A stretch of DNA of 64,000 nt from Mucilaginibacter sp. (GCF_025359345.1 NZ_JANYGQ010000035.1:124001-188000), one strand, 5' to 3'; shown: positions 53,327 through 61,590, counted from the stretch's first letter. The notes: a model not told the origin generated them from the letters alone. Program-made: numbers and translations.

Positions 53327-54316
53327 TTAAAAAGTGTTAAACTGAAAATAGATGATGCTGATTAGCAGCAATAAATACAAGCTTTCGTAAAACCATTTGC
53401 TTTTGGCGTACAAAAAATAGTAAGCAAAAAACACCGCAAGCGGTACTGTGCAAAGCAAAAAATGGTTTAAAGTGAACGGCGTTTTTACATAAAATGATAA
53501 ACCGGCCACCAAAAAAATTATAAACAACAACTGGAACGATTTGCGCACCTGTACATAGCTTTTAAAAAAGTTTTGCTGCAACTTAAAAAAGCAAAGCACC
53601 AGTATGGCAATAACCGGTATAAGCACCAGGTAGTTGTAATAAACAATATTAATTGTATCCGGAAATTTGGTGGCAAGCGGCAACCAGATGGCCGGAAACC
53701 GGCTGATGCTGTCGGATAAAAAATAATACACGGCCAAAAAGAAAAATATGGTCACGTAACCAATAATGCTGGCAACAACCTCGCGCCAGTTAAACGGGCG
53801 AAAGATAAACAGGGCTATCCAAAGCACCAGGAACAGGTAAATAAAGGGCAGGTAAATTACCGAACCAATAGCAACCATCATCCCCAGATCGTAAGCGGCC
53901 GACTTGGCATCACTGCTTTTATAAAAGCTGAACAGCCTGAATAGCATCCAGATGATCAGAAAATTACAAATAAGCGGCGGGCTCAATACCAAAAACGATT
54001 TAAACAAAGCCGTTGCAGTAACATACATTAAAGCAGGCAGAAACGTAGGCTTACCCAATAAGTTAAAGTGATTTACCAATCGGTTTATCAGCAGACTTTG
54101 TATAAACACAATGGCTGCGGCCAGCAAAACATTGTAAGCGGTAACTGCCGGGTTAATATACGAGCCAGGCGCAATTAACAGCCGCGCAACAGGTTCAGCA
54201 AATGCAAATTCGGTTGTAGCCGGGGCGGTAAGCAAATAGCCCGCCCGCGACACAAATAGCACTACAACAAGCAGTAAAATATTGAACGGATTAAGCGTTT
54301 TAAAAAAACCAATCAT
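53327..54316 (-). CDS. Multi-pass membrane protein (Bacteroidota-specific, DUF6427-like)
   Basis: 329 residues with about nine hydrophobic segments from the start (MIGFFKTLNPFNILLLVVVLFVSRAGYLLT) to the end. A GT-C-like beginning and a central VLWIALFIFRPFNWREVVASIIGY motif match Bacteroidota membrane proteins of the DUF6427 kind, but the assignment is from memory. It lies between purQ and uvrB on the same strand. Function unknown. Confidence 0.65.
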   Translation of the reverse strand: MIGFFKTLNPFNILLLVVVLFVSRAGYLLTAPATTEFAFAEPVARLLIAPGSYINPAVTAYNVLLAAAIVFIQSLLINRLVNHFNLLGKPTFLPALMYVTATALFKSFLVLSPPLICNFLIIWMLFRLFSFYKSSDAKSAAYDLGMMVAIGSVIYLPFIYLFLVLWIALFIFRPFNWREVVASIIGYVTIFFFLAVYYFLSDSISRFPAIWLPLATKFPDTINIVYYNYLVLIPVIAILVLCFFKLQQNFFKSYVQVRKSFQLLFIIFLVAGLSFYVKTPFTLNHFLLCTVPLAVFFAYYFLYAKSKWFYESLYLLLLISIIYFQFNTF

Positions 54317-54397
54317 TAAGGGCGTATTTGCGCTGCGAAATTAGCACAATTGTCGTTAGGATAAAACTATAGGGTGATAATAGCTGGTAAATAACAA

Positions 54398-54482
54398 ATA
54401 TCGAACACCGAATTTTGAATGTCCAACACCCAAGTACCCTTCATCATTCGATATTGGATATTCGATGTTCGATATTTTTTCT
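54398..54482. repeat. Inverted 7-nt-phased arrays ending at the uvrB stop
   Basis: Left units ATATCGA, ACACCGA, ACACCCA (54398-54439); right units TCGATAT, TGGATAT, TCGATGT, TCGATAT (54441-54482) ending next to the uvrB stop. The two halves pair over about 17 bp with one mismatch (AATATCGAACACCGAAT with its counterpart), giving a stem-loop with T-rich flanks. Confidence 0.78.
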
Positions 54483-54483
54483 T

Positions 54484-56508
54484 CTAAAACTTCTCCTCCA
54501 TCATCTTCTCCAATGCAAACATCTCATCCCTCAACTTGGCAGCCAACAAAAAGTCCATATTCTTCGCGGCGGCAAGCATTTCCTTTTTGGTATTCTCTAT
54601 CGATTTTTTCAAATCGGGCTTGGTCATGTAAGCCACAATCGGGTCGGCGGCAAGGCTAACCATGTCGGCTTCCACGTAGGCTTTTTGTATGCCGTCCTTA
54701 AAGTCCATTACCGATGTTTGCTCCATTATCTGCTCGCGGGTTTTACCGACAGTTATTGGGGTAATACCATGCAGCGTGTTATAAGCAATCTGTATTTCAC
54801 GACGACGGTTGGTTTCGTCCATGGTGATTTGCATCGAGTCGGTAATTTTGTCGGCATACATAATTACCCGGCCTCGGTCGTTACGGGCGGCACGGCCAAT
54901 GGTCTGAATGAGCGATTTTTCACTGCGTAAAAAGCCCTCCTTATCTGCATCCAAAATAGCCACTAACGATACTTCGGGCAAGTCCAAACCCTCGCGCAAC
55001 AGGTTGATCCCTATCAGCACATCAAACTCACCAAGGCGCAGACCGCGCAAAATTTCCACCCGTTCCAGTGTTTTCACTTCCGAGTGTATGTAGCGGCATT
55101 TAATACCCAGCCTGTCCATATATTTTGCCAGTTCCTCACTCATACGCTTAGTCAGGGTGGTTACCAGCACACGGTCGCCCATTTTTATGGTTTTATCCAC
55201 CTCTTCCAGCAAATCATCCACCTGGTTTATAACCGGGCGCACATCAATTACTGGGTCGAGTAAGCCGGTTGGGCGTATTACTTGCTCAACCACTACGCCG
55301 CCCGATTTTTCCAGTTCAAAATCAGCCGGCGTTGCGCTAACATACAAAGTTTGCGGCGCCAGCTTTTCAAACTCCTGGAAGTTTAAAGGCCTGTTGTCCA
55401 GCGCTGCCGGCAGGCGGAAACCATAGTCAACCAATGATATCTTCCTCGACCTGTCACCACCGTACATGGCGCGTATTTGTGGCACGGTTACGTGGCTCTC
55501 GTCAATAACCATCAGGTAATCTTCCGGGAAATAATCAAGCAAACAGAACGGCCTAGCACCTGGTAAGCGCCCGTCAAAAAATCGGGAATAATTCTCAATG
55601 CCCGAGCAATAACCCAGCTCGCGTATCATTTCCAAGTCGTAATTCACCCTTTCTTCCAAACGCTTAGCCTCCAAAAAGCGGCCATCGCCAATAAATTGCT
55701 TTTTGCGGGTCTCCAATTCTTCCTGTATTGCCCAGATGGATTGTAAAAAACGTTCGCGCGGGGCAACATAAAGGTTGGCCGGGTAAAGCACCATGTGCGT
55801 CATTTTTTCCAGCGTTTTGCCTGTGCTCACGTCAAAGCTGGTCAGTTCCTCAATGTCATCACCAAAAAAGGATATACGGTAAGCGTGGTCCATATAAGCC
55901 GGGAAAATATCGACGATATCCCCTTTAACCCTAAAAGTGCCACGTTTAAAATCGGCAGTGGTGCGCGAGTACAATATCTCAACCAACCGGTGCAAAAATG
56001 CATTTCGTGCTATACGGGTGCCAACAGCAAACTTAAAAACCGAATCCTTAAAATCCTCCGGGTTACCCATACCATAAATGCAGGAAATGGACGACACCAC
56101 GATCACATCCCTCCTTCCCGACATCAGTGCCGATGTGGTGCGCAAACGCAGCTTTTCAATCTCCTCATTTATCTGCAGATCCTTCTCGATGTAAGTATTG
56201 GTTGTAGGGATAAATGCTTCCGGCTGGTAGTAATCGTAATACGATACAAAGTAGTTAACCGCATTCTCCGGGAAAAACTGCTTAAACTCGCCATAAAGCT
56301 GTGCAGCAAGCGTTTTATTGTGACTTAAAATCAGCGTTGGCTTTTGCGTTTGCTGTATAACATTGGCAACAGTAAACGTTTTACCCGAACCGGTAACCCC
56401 CAGCAGGGTTTGGAACGGATCGCCATTATTTACACCTTCAACCAATTGCCTGATGGCCTCGGGCTGGTCGCCAGTGGGAGAATATTGGGAAGTAAGTTTG
56501 AAATCCAT
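54484..56508 (-). CDS. uvrB: Excinuclease ABC subunit B
   Basis: Helicase-like damage-verification subunit of nucleotide excision repair. 674 residues. Walker A GVTGSGKTFTVANV at about 38, beta-hairpin region YYDYYQPEAFIPTTNTYIEKDLQ near 92, DEAD-type DESH (VIDESHVTVPQIRAMYGG), helicase motifs LREGLDLPEVSLVAILDADKEGF and QTIGRAARNDRGRVIMYAD, and the C-terminal UVR motif. Divergent from upp. A TAACTTTG box lies 11 bp before the start. Confidence 0.97.
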   Translation of the reverse strand: MDFKLTSQYSPTGDQPEAIRQLVEGVNNGDPFQTLLGVTGSGKTFTVANVIQQTQKPTLILSHNKTLAAQLYGEFKQFFPENAVNYFVSYYDYYQPEAFIPTTNTYIEKDLQINEEIEKLRLRTTSALMSGRRDVIVVSSISCIYGMGNPEDFKDSVFKFAVGTRIARNAFLHRLVEILYSRTTADFKRGTFRVKGDIVDIFPAYMDHAYRISFFGDDIEELTSFDVSTGKTLEKMTHMVLYPANLYVAPRERFLQSIWAIQEELETRKKQFIGDGRFLEAKRLEERVNYDLEMIRELGYCSGIENYSRFFDGRLPGARPFCLLDYFPEDYLMVIDESHVTVPQIRAMYGGDRSRKISLVDYGFRLPAALDNRPLNFQEFEKLAPQTLYVSATPADFELEKSGGVVVEQVIRPTGLLDPVIDVRPVINQVDDLLEEVDKTIKMGDRVLVTTLTKRMSEELAKYMDRLGIKCRYIHSEVKTLERVEILRGLRLGEFDVLIGINLLREGLDLPEVSLVAILDADKEGFLRSEKSLIQTIGRAARNDRGRVIMYADKITDSMQITMDETNRRREIQIAYNTLHGITPITVGKTREQIMEQTSVMDFKDGIQKAYVEADMVSLAADPIVAYMTKPDLKKSIENTKKEMLAAAKNMDFLLAAKLRDEMFALEKMMEEKF

Positions 56509-56518
56509 AGTGTAAATA

Positions 56519-56526
56519 CAAAGTTA
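56519..56526 (-). promoter_or_regulatory. Candidate -7 box for uvrB
   Basis: TAACTTTG on the minus strand, 10 bp before the start, fits TAnnTTTG. It overlaps the start of the array at 56524. Confidence 0.4.
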
Positions 56527-56735
56527 ACGATTAGCGGTTAGAGATTAGTTAATTAGAGGTCAGTTTATCAGTCAACATTTAATAACCGGGGTAAACCTTA
56601 ATTTTCTAAACAAAATCAAAATAACAATGTGTTAATGACAACGGTATGTCAACAGGAATTTATAGATTTAATTTTTTGTAAATTTATACCTGCATGCCAA
56701 CTAATCGCTAACCTCTGATTAACTAATCACTAACG
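56524..56735. repeat. Inverted 7-nt-phased arrays in the uvrB-upp divergent region
   Basis: Left array 56524-56558 (units TTAACGA, TTAGCGG, TTAGAGA, TTAGTTA). Right array 56701-56735 (CTAATCG, CTAACCT, CTGATTA, ACTAATC, ACTAACG) ends 2 bp before the upp ATG. A 27-bp imperfect inverted repeat (24/27) links 56537-56563 with 56708-56734. Confidence 0.8.
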
Positions 56736-56737
56736 CT

Positions 56738-57382
56738 ATGACCTTCATCCTCAACGAAACCAACACCGTCGCCAATAAGTTTTTGGCCGAGCTGCGCGAC
56801 AGCAGCATACAGCAGGACAAGGCCCGTTTCCGCAATAACCTGGTGCGACTTGGTGAAATAATGGCTTACGAGATGAGCAAATCGCTTAAATATGGCGAAT
56901 ACGAGGTGCAAACACCGCTGGGTTTGGCAAATATAAACCTGCCCGAAACTGATTTGGTGTTAGGTACCATCCTGCGTGCCGGGCTACCCTTTCACCAGGG
57001 ATTTTTAAATTATTTTGATAATGCCTGCTCGCTGTTTGCCACCGCCTACCGCAAAGTGAAAAAGACAGGCGCCTTTATCATCAATATCGACCATATCTCC
57101 ACTCCCGACCTTGACGATAAAACCCTGGTAATGTGTGATACCATGCTGGCTACCGGCCAAAGCCTGGTACAGGTCTGCAAAGAGTTGATAGCACAATACC
57201 AAATAAAAGAGCTACACATTGCCGCCGTTATCGCGAGTACTGAGGGAATTACCCACGTGCGCGCCAACCTGCCCAAAGCAAAACTATGGGTATGCGCGGT
57301 GGATGAGGAAATGACCAGCAAATCTTACATTGTGCCAGGGTTGGGCGATGCAGGGGATTTGGCGTTTGGGGAGAAAGTGTGA
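56738..57382 (+). CDS. upp: Uracil phosphoribosyltransferase
   Basis: Salvages uracil to UMP using PRPP. 214 residues. PRPP-binding loop CDTMLATGQSLVQVCKEL, a variant of the usual DPMLATGGS, near residue 132; RAGLPFHQGFLNYFDNA near 80; and the uracil-binding C-terminal region YIVPGLGDAGDLAFG. The variant loop is normal for Bacteroidota homologues as far as I recall. Confidence 0.92.
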   Translation: MTFILNETNTVANKFLAELRDSSIQQDKARFRNNLVRLGEIMAYEMSKSLKYGEYEVQTPLGLANINLPETDLVLGTILRAGLPFHQGFLNYFDNACSLFATAYRKVKKTGAFIINIDHISTPDLDDKTLVMCDTMLATGQSLVQVCKELIAQYQIKELHIAAVIASTEGITHVRANLPKAKLWVCAVDEEMTSKSYIVPGLGDAGDLAFGEKV

Positions 57383-57386
57383 AGAG

Positions 57387-57421
57387 ATTTACGAATTACG
57401 ATTTTAGAATTACGAATGATT
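57387..57421. repeat. 7-nt-phased array after the upp stop
   Basis: Units ATTTACG, AATTACG, ATTTTAG, AATTACG, AATGATT, starting 4 bp after the upp stop codon. A related array (57884-57911) follows the next gene. Confidence 0.7.
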
Positions 57422-57468
57422 TTTATTCCGGAATTCGGATTTAAATGAGGAAGTGACTACAATTATTT

Positions 57469-57885
57469 ATGGATAAAAACAAAGTTGATCTTAGATTAAT
57501 CATTTGCGATTTTGAAGACATCAGTCCTGCTGAAATAACAAGGCTTACCGGTATAACGCCCATTTATGTTCGTATCAAGGGCGAAAAGCGGAACCCTAAA
57601 AACCCGGAGTCGCCGCTGTGGAAAAATAATCTTTGGTCCATTAATAGCGGCCTTGACGAATTTGCTGATTTTGATTCACAGATGACTGCATTGTTAAATA
57701 TTATTGAAAGTAAAATCGACGTGTTTAAGCCCTTGTGCACAAAATATTATAGCGAGTTTGCATGTGCAGTTTTCATCTATAAAGATAACAATGAGAGCAC
57801 GCCAGCTGTGCATTTGGATAGCCGGTACAGGGATATTGCATCGGAATTGAACTGTGAATTTGATTTAGACCTTTATGCGCGGTAA
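57469..57885 (+). CDS. DUF4279 domain-containing protein
   Basis: 138 residues without signal or membrane helix. The features LICDFEDISPAEITRLTGI and a central NLWSINSGLDE fit DUF4279, a family of unknown function that sometimes occurs near polymorphic-toxin immunity genes. It lies alone between upp and the HAD gene, flanked on both sides by 7-nt-phased arrays. Confidence 0.7.
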   Translation: MDKNKVDLRLIICDFEDISPAEITRLTGITPIYVRIKGEKRNPKNPESPLWKNNLWSINSGLDEFADFDSQMTALLNIIESKIDVFKPLCTKYYSEFACAVFIYKDNNESTPAVHLDSRYRDIASELNCEFDLDLYAR

Positions 57886-57911
57886 TTAGAATCTACAATT
57901 ATCGAATTACT
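57884..57911. repeat. 7-nt-phased array overlapping the DUF4279 stop
   Basis: AATTAGA, ATCTACA, ATTATCG, AATTACT in phase, beginning within the stop codon. Confidence 0.6.
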
Positions 57912-57928
57912 GCTAACTTTCCAGAGCG

Positions 57929-58660
57929 ATGAAAAAATCCAAAATCGAACATCCGACCTCCGAAATCCCCAAATACAAACACATCTTCTTCGACCTCGAC
58001 CACACCATCTGGGATTTTGACAAAAACGCCGAGGAAACACTGCATGAGCTATACGAAATTTACCGCCTGCACGAAATTGGCGTACCGGCTGCCACCATAT
58101 TTATTGAAACTTACACCCGCAACAACCACCAGCTTTGGGCCGAATACCACACCGGCAAAATAACCAAAACCGAGTTACGCGAAACCCACTTTAAACGTAC
58201 ATTCATCGAGTTGGGTGTGCATCCCGATATATTGCCCGTTGCATTTGAGGACGATTACGTAAAGCTTTGCCCCACAAAAACGAATCTCTTTCCGCACGCA
58301 CATGAAACCCTTCAATACCTGCAAAGCAAATACACGCTGCATTTAATATCCAACGGATTTAGAGAGGCCTCGACCTTAAAAATTGGCAATACCAATATCG
58401 GCCGGTATTTCGACCAGGTGATTATATCCGAAGTAGTAGGTATCAACAAACCTGACAAGGCCATATTTGAACACGCCCTAACCGTTGCCGGCGCCCAAAA
58501 ACACGAAAGCATAATGATTGGCGACAGCCTGGAAGCCGATGTTTATGGCGCGTTACACTTTGGCATGGACGCCATCTACTTTAATCCGTTTAATGCACCA
58601 AAACCGGATGATGTACCGGCGCAGGTGAATGGGTTGAAGGAGTTGATGGAGATATTATAA
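57929..58660 (+). CDS. YjjG-family noncanonical pyrimidine nucleotidase (HAD)
   Basis: 243 residues. HAD motif I FFDLDHTIWDF (about residue 20), motif II LISNGF, motif III Lys in VVGINKPDKAIFEHAL, motif IV GDSLEADVYGA. The family dephosphorylates nucleoside monophosphates including noncanonical pyrimidines. Residues 3-12 (KSKIEHPTSE) are encoded by an in-frame 7-nt-phased array (57936-57970), so the N-terminus looks extended by repeat DNA compared with family members that begin near KYKHIFFDLDHT. Confidence 0.87.
   Translation: MKKSKIEHPTSEIPKYKHIFFDLDHTIWDFDKNAEETLHELYEIYRLHEIGVPAATIFIETYTRNNHQLWAEYHTGKITKTELRETHFKRTFIELGVHPDILPVAFEDDYVKLCPTKTNLFPHAHETLQYLQSKYTLHLISNGFREASTLKIGNTNIGRYFDQVIISEVVGINKPDKAIFEHALTVAGAQKHESIMIGDSLEADVYGALHFGMDAIYFNPFNAPKPDDVPAQVNGLKELMEIL
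57936..57970. repeat. 7-nt-phased array inside the HAD coding sequence
   Basis: Units AATCCAA, AATCGAA, CATCCGA, CCTCCGA, AATCCCC. It matches the nuoK-nuoL array (4747-4781) unit by unit at about 31 of 35 bases. Confidence 0.75.
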
Positions 58661-58665
58661 CTATT

Positions 58666-58772
58666 GTCATTTCGACGAAGAACGAGGAGAAAACTTGTAC
58701 GCGGCAAAAGCAAAGCGTACAAGTTTTTTCGCTTTGCTCAAGAGATAGTTTCTCGCTGTCGTTCGAAATGGC
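58666..58772. repeat. MITE-like palindrome enclosing a terminator
   Basis: Outer arms GTCATTTCGACGAAGAACGA (left) and TCTCGCTGTCGTTCGAAATG (right) are imperfect complements. Inside, a perfect 13-bp stem at 58690-58702 and 58715-58727 (core ACTTGTACGC/GCGTACAAGT, 12-nt loop) with a T-run can terminate transcription of the HAD gene. Confidence 0.7.
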
Positions 58773-58796
58773 ATATAATTATTAATTTTATAAAAT

Positions 58797-59324
58797 ATGA
58801 ACCTGCATAAAGAGCGCAAAGCCATTGACGCCGCACTGGATGATTACCGGGCTAAACTGGAAACCATCCCCGAAGAGCTTTTTACCGAAACGCCGCCGGG
58901 CGGTGGCTGGTCGTACGCCGAGGTTTATTCACATATTTTAAAAGCAACATTGGGCTCTTCAATCGCGTTGGAACGCTGCGCACACAATAATTGCGAACCC
59001 ACCACAAAAGGGCCTAACTTAATGGGCCGTTATTTAATGCTGATTGGGAGCTTTCCTGTAAAGTTAAAAGTACCCGAAGCCACATCGGCAAAAATGCCTG
59101 CCGAAAAAATTAGCAGAGAAGAAGCTAAAAACCTGCTGGTAAAATGCCGCAAACGCGTCGACGATACTGCTCCTATCTTAAAAAATTCATTACCAACCTC
59201 GCGCATTAAACACCCACGACTTGGCATGCTGAACGCCGGCCAGTGGTTTAAGTTTATTCGCGTACATTTATATCACCATTTAAAGCAACTAAAATGGATT
59301 GAAAAAAAATTTCAGTCAAAATGA
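58797..59324 (+). CDS. DinB family protein
   Basis: 175 residues, four-helix-bundle DinB-like fold. GGGWSYAEVYSHILKATLG carries the first His; the C-terminal FIRVHLYHHLKQLKWIEK carries the metal-binding histidines. DinB family members include thiol transferases and damage-inducible proteins of unclear function. Alone on the plus strand. Confidence 0.8.
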   Translation: MNLHKERKAIDAALDDYRAKLETIPEELFTETPPGGGWSYAEVYSHILKATLGSSIALERCAHNNCEPTTKGPNLMGRYLMLIGSFPVKLKVPEATSAKMPAEKISREEAKNLLVKCRKRVDDTAPILKNSLPTSRIKHPRLGMLNAGQWFKFIRVHLYHHLKQLKWIEKKFQSK

Positions 59325-59396
59325 AACCTTTTACATTTAACACAGTCTTAACAATTAAATAATCCGTTTTACCGTTATTTGTAAAAATCTTAAAAG

Positions 59397-59507
59397 ATGC
59401 ATTTCGAGTTAGGATATATGGTTGTAGGCAGCTTACTATTTTTAGTATGCATTTACTATGTAAGTCCATTTGAACTAAAAGTTAATGACGACGACGAAGA
59501 AGACTAA
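59397..59507 (+). CDS. 36-residue single-pass membrane peptide with acidic tail
   Basis: ORF begins MHFELGYMVVGSLLFLVCIY, one hydrophobic segment (about residues 5-22), then YVSPFELKVN and an acidic DDDEED tail. It lies in an otherwise empty 255-bp gap between the DinB and phosphoesterase genes. The hydrophobic-then-acidic architecture is typical of genuine small membrane proteins. No homologue recognised. Confidence 0.5.
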   Translation: MHFELGYMVVGSLLFLVCIYYVSPFELKVNDDDEED

Positions 59508-59579
59508 TCGTTGCTTGTACAATGCTCCTGTATTTTTCCGGTCTAATTTACCGGGTGGAGAAATATCCCCCCAATTTTA

Positions 59580-60434
59580 ATGGCAAAACGCGAAGTTGAT
59601 ATTGTAGTTATATCCGACGTGCATTTAGGTACATACGGATGCCACGCTAAAGAACTGCTCAAATACCTGAAGAGCATCAAACCCAAAATCCTGATTTTAA
59701 ACGGCGATATTATCGATATATGGCAGTTCAGCAAATCGTATTGGCCCGAAACACACATGAAGGTTGTGCGTCGCATTTTAAAATTTGTTACCGATGGGGT
59801 GCCCGTTTATTACCTTACCGGCAACCACGATGAAATGCTCCGCAAGTTTGCCGATTTTAACATGGGCTCGTTCCAGTTGCTGAACAAAATTGTGTTAAAC
59901 GTCGATGGCAAAAAGGCCTGGATATTCCATGGAGATGTGTTCGACGTCACCATGCAACATTCCAAATGGCTGGCTAAACTGGGCGCTGTTGGTTATGATA
60001 CGCTGATACTGATCAACAGCTTTACCAACTGGCTGCTCACCGCCATGGGGCGCCAAAAAATGAGCTTTTCGCAAAAAATAAAGGCCCGTTTTAAAGAGGC
60101 TGTAAAATTCATTAACCAATTTGAACAAACTGCGGCCGACCTGGCTATTGAAAAAGGCTACCAATACGTTATATGCGGCCACATCCATCATGCCGAAATA
60201 CGTGAGATGCAGGCGACCGATAATCCTGGCTCTGTACTTTACTTAAACTCGGGCGACTGGGTGGAGAGCCTCACCGCGCTCGAATACCAAAACGGCAACT
60301 GGACTATTTTTAAATATGAACCCGCAAATTTTGATACCGACGCCGACGAAGATGACAAAACCGATGCTGAAGATTTGGACGCTAAGTTGGATGTGAGCAG
60401 CCTACTTGCCCGGTTTAAACAGGAACAGGATTAA
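59580..60434 (+). CDS. Metallophosphoesterase, UDP-2,3-diacylglucosamine diphosphatase-like
   Basis: 284 residues. Calcineurin-like metal-binding motifs: VISDVHLGTYG (about 11), LNGDIIDIWQFS (about 41), LTGNHDEML (about 80), IFHGDVFD and VICGHIHHAEI. The fold matches LpxH-like enzymes of lipid A synthesis; similar proteins are often next to the glycosyltransferase family seen downstream. The C-terminus is Asp-rich (TDADEDDKTDAEDLDAK). Confidence 0.88.
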   Translation: MAKREVDIVVISDVHLGTYGCHAKELLKYLKSIKPKILILNGDIIDIWQFSKSYWPETHMKVVRRILKFVTDGVPVYYLTGNHDEMLRKFADFNMGSFQLLNKIVLNVDGKKAWIFHGDVFDVTMQHSKWLAKLGAVGYDTLILINSFTNWLLTAMGRQKMSFSQKIKARFKEAVKFINQFEQTAADLAIEKGYQYVICGHIHHAEIREMQATDNPGSVLYLNSGDWVESLTALEYQNGNWTIFKYEPANFDTDADEDDKTDAEDLDAKLDVSSLLARFKQEQD

Positions 60435-60440
60435 TATTTG

Positions 60441-60480
60441 TTGAAACGTCTGAACGTTGAAAGGTTGAAATGTTAAGAAA
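60441..60480. repeat. 8-nt-phased array (TTGAAANG)
   Basis: TTGAAACG, TCTGAACG, TTGAAAGG, TTGAAATG in phase, 6 bp after the phosphoesterase stop. A short complementary stretch AACGTTCCAACTTCGA lies just before the next ATG (60591). Confidence 0.6.
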
Positions 60481-60590
60481 AACCTTCCATCTTTTAACTG
60501 GTTGAACATGAAAAATCAATAATTATTCAACAAGTTTGTGATAATCAAAAAAACTTTACAACAAAATAAGCAACGTTCCAACTTCGATCA

Positions 60591-61580
60591 ATGAAAATCC
60601 TATACGCCATACAAGGTACCGGTAACGGCCACATAAGCCGGGCCCGCGAAATTGTGCCGCTGCTGCAGCAACATGGCGAAGTTGATTTACTGGTGAGCGG
60701 TACGGAAGCCGAAGTTAGTTTGGCACAACCGCTTAAATACAAATTTCATGGGTTTAGCTTTGTGTTTGGTACCAACGGTGGGGTTGATAATTGGGCCACT
60801 TTTAAGCTGATGAACACCCCCCGGCTGTTTAAAGACATCTTTACCCTGCCGCTAAAGCAATATGATCTTATTATAAACGATTTTGAACCGGTTAGCGCCT
60901 GGGCCTGCAAGTTGCAGCGGATACCTGCCGTGTCGTTAAGTCACCAGTGCTCATTTGTATCACCAAAAACACCGCGTCCTGCCAAATGGAGCTATGCTGA
61001 GTGGCTGCTGAAATATTATTCGCCAACTGCCCACCACATCGGCTTTCATTTTGAGCGCTACGACGATTTTATCCATACGCCGGTTATCCGCAGCGAAATA
61101 CGCAGCCTGGTCACTTCAAACCTGGGCCATTATACCGTTTACCTGCCCGCTTATGACGATAAACTGCTTGCCCGTGAGCTGAATAAAACCAACAAGGAAT
61201 GGCATATATTTTCCAAACGACAAAAAACGCCTTATACCCAAGGCAATGTGAAGATTTTCCCGGTAAACAACCAGGATTTTAACAACAGCCTGGCAAGCTG
61301 CGAAGGCCTGCTCACAGGCGGCGGCTTCGAGGGGCCGGCAGAGGCATTGTTCCTGCAAAAAAAGGTAATGATGATACCCATGAAGGGCCAGTACGAGCAG
61401 CAATGCAATGCACTGGCGGCGTCAAAGCTGGGCGTTCCCGTAATCCACGAAATTGACGACAAATTTATTTACTACGTTAACAACTGGCTTAACGACGGCA
61501 ATAAGGTGCAGGTAGATTTCCCCGATGAAACTGCGCAGATTGTGGATGATATGGTGAAGAAGTATGCCCGCAGTAAATAA
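60591..61580 (+). CDS. Glycosyltransferase, GT-B/MurG-like
   Basis: 329 residues. Starts KILYAIQGTGNGHISRAREIVPLLQQHGEVD, the glycine/histidine loop of MurG-like enzymes, and has a C-terminal nucleotide-sugar lobe LLTGGGFEGPAEALFLQKKVMMIPMKGQYEQQCNA. Bacteroidota glycosyltransferases of this kind often follow an LpxH-like phosphoesterase, as here. Acceptor unknown. It ends 10 bp before the convergent PorP gene. Confidence 0.85.
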   Translation: MKILYAIQGTGNGHISRAREIVPLLQQHGEVDLLVSGTEAEVSLAQPLKYKFHGFSFVFGTNGGVDNWATFKLMNTPRLFKDIFTLPLKQYDLIINDFEPVSAWACKLQRIPAVSLSHQCSFVSPKTPRPAKWSYAEWLLKYYSPTAHHIGFHFERYDDFIHTPVIRSEIRSLVTSNLGHYTVYLPAYDDKLLARELNKTNKEWHIFSKRQKTPYTQGNVKIFPVNNQDFNNSLASCEGLLTGGGFEGPAEALFLQKKVMMIPMKGQYEQQCNALAASKLGVPVIHEIDDKFIYYVNNWLNDGNKVQVDFPDETAQIVDDMVKKYARSK

Positions 61581-61590
61581 TCTTGTCCTC

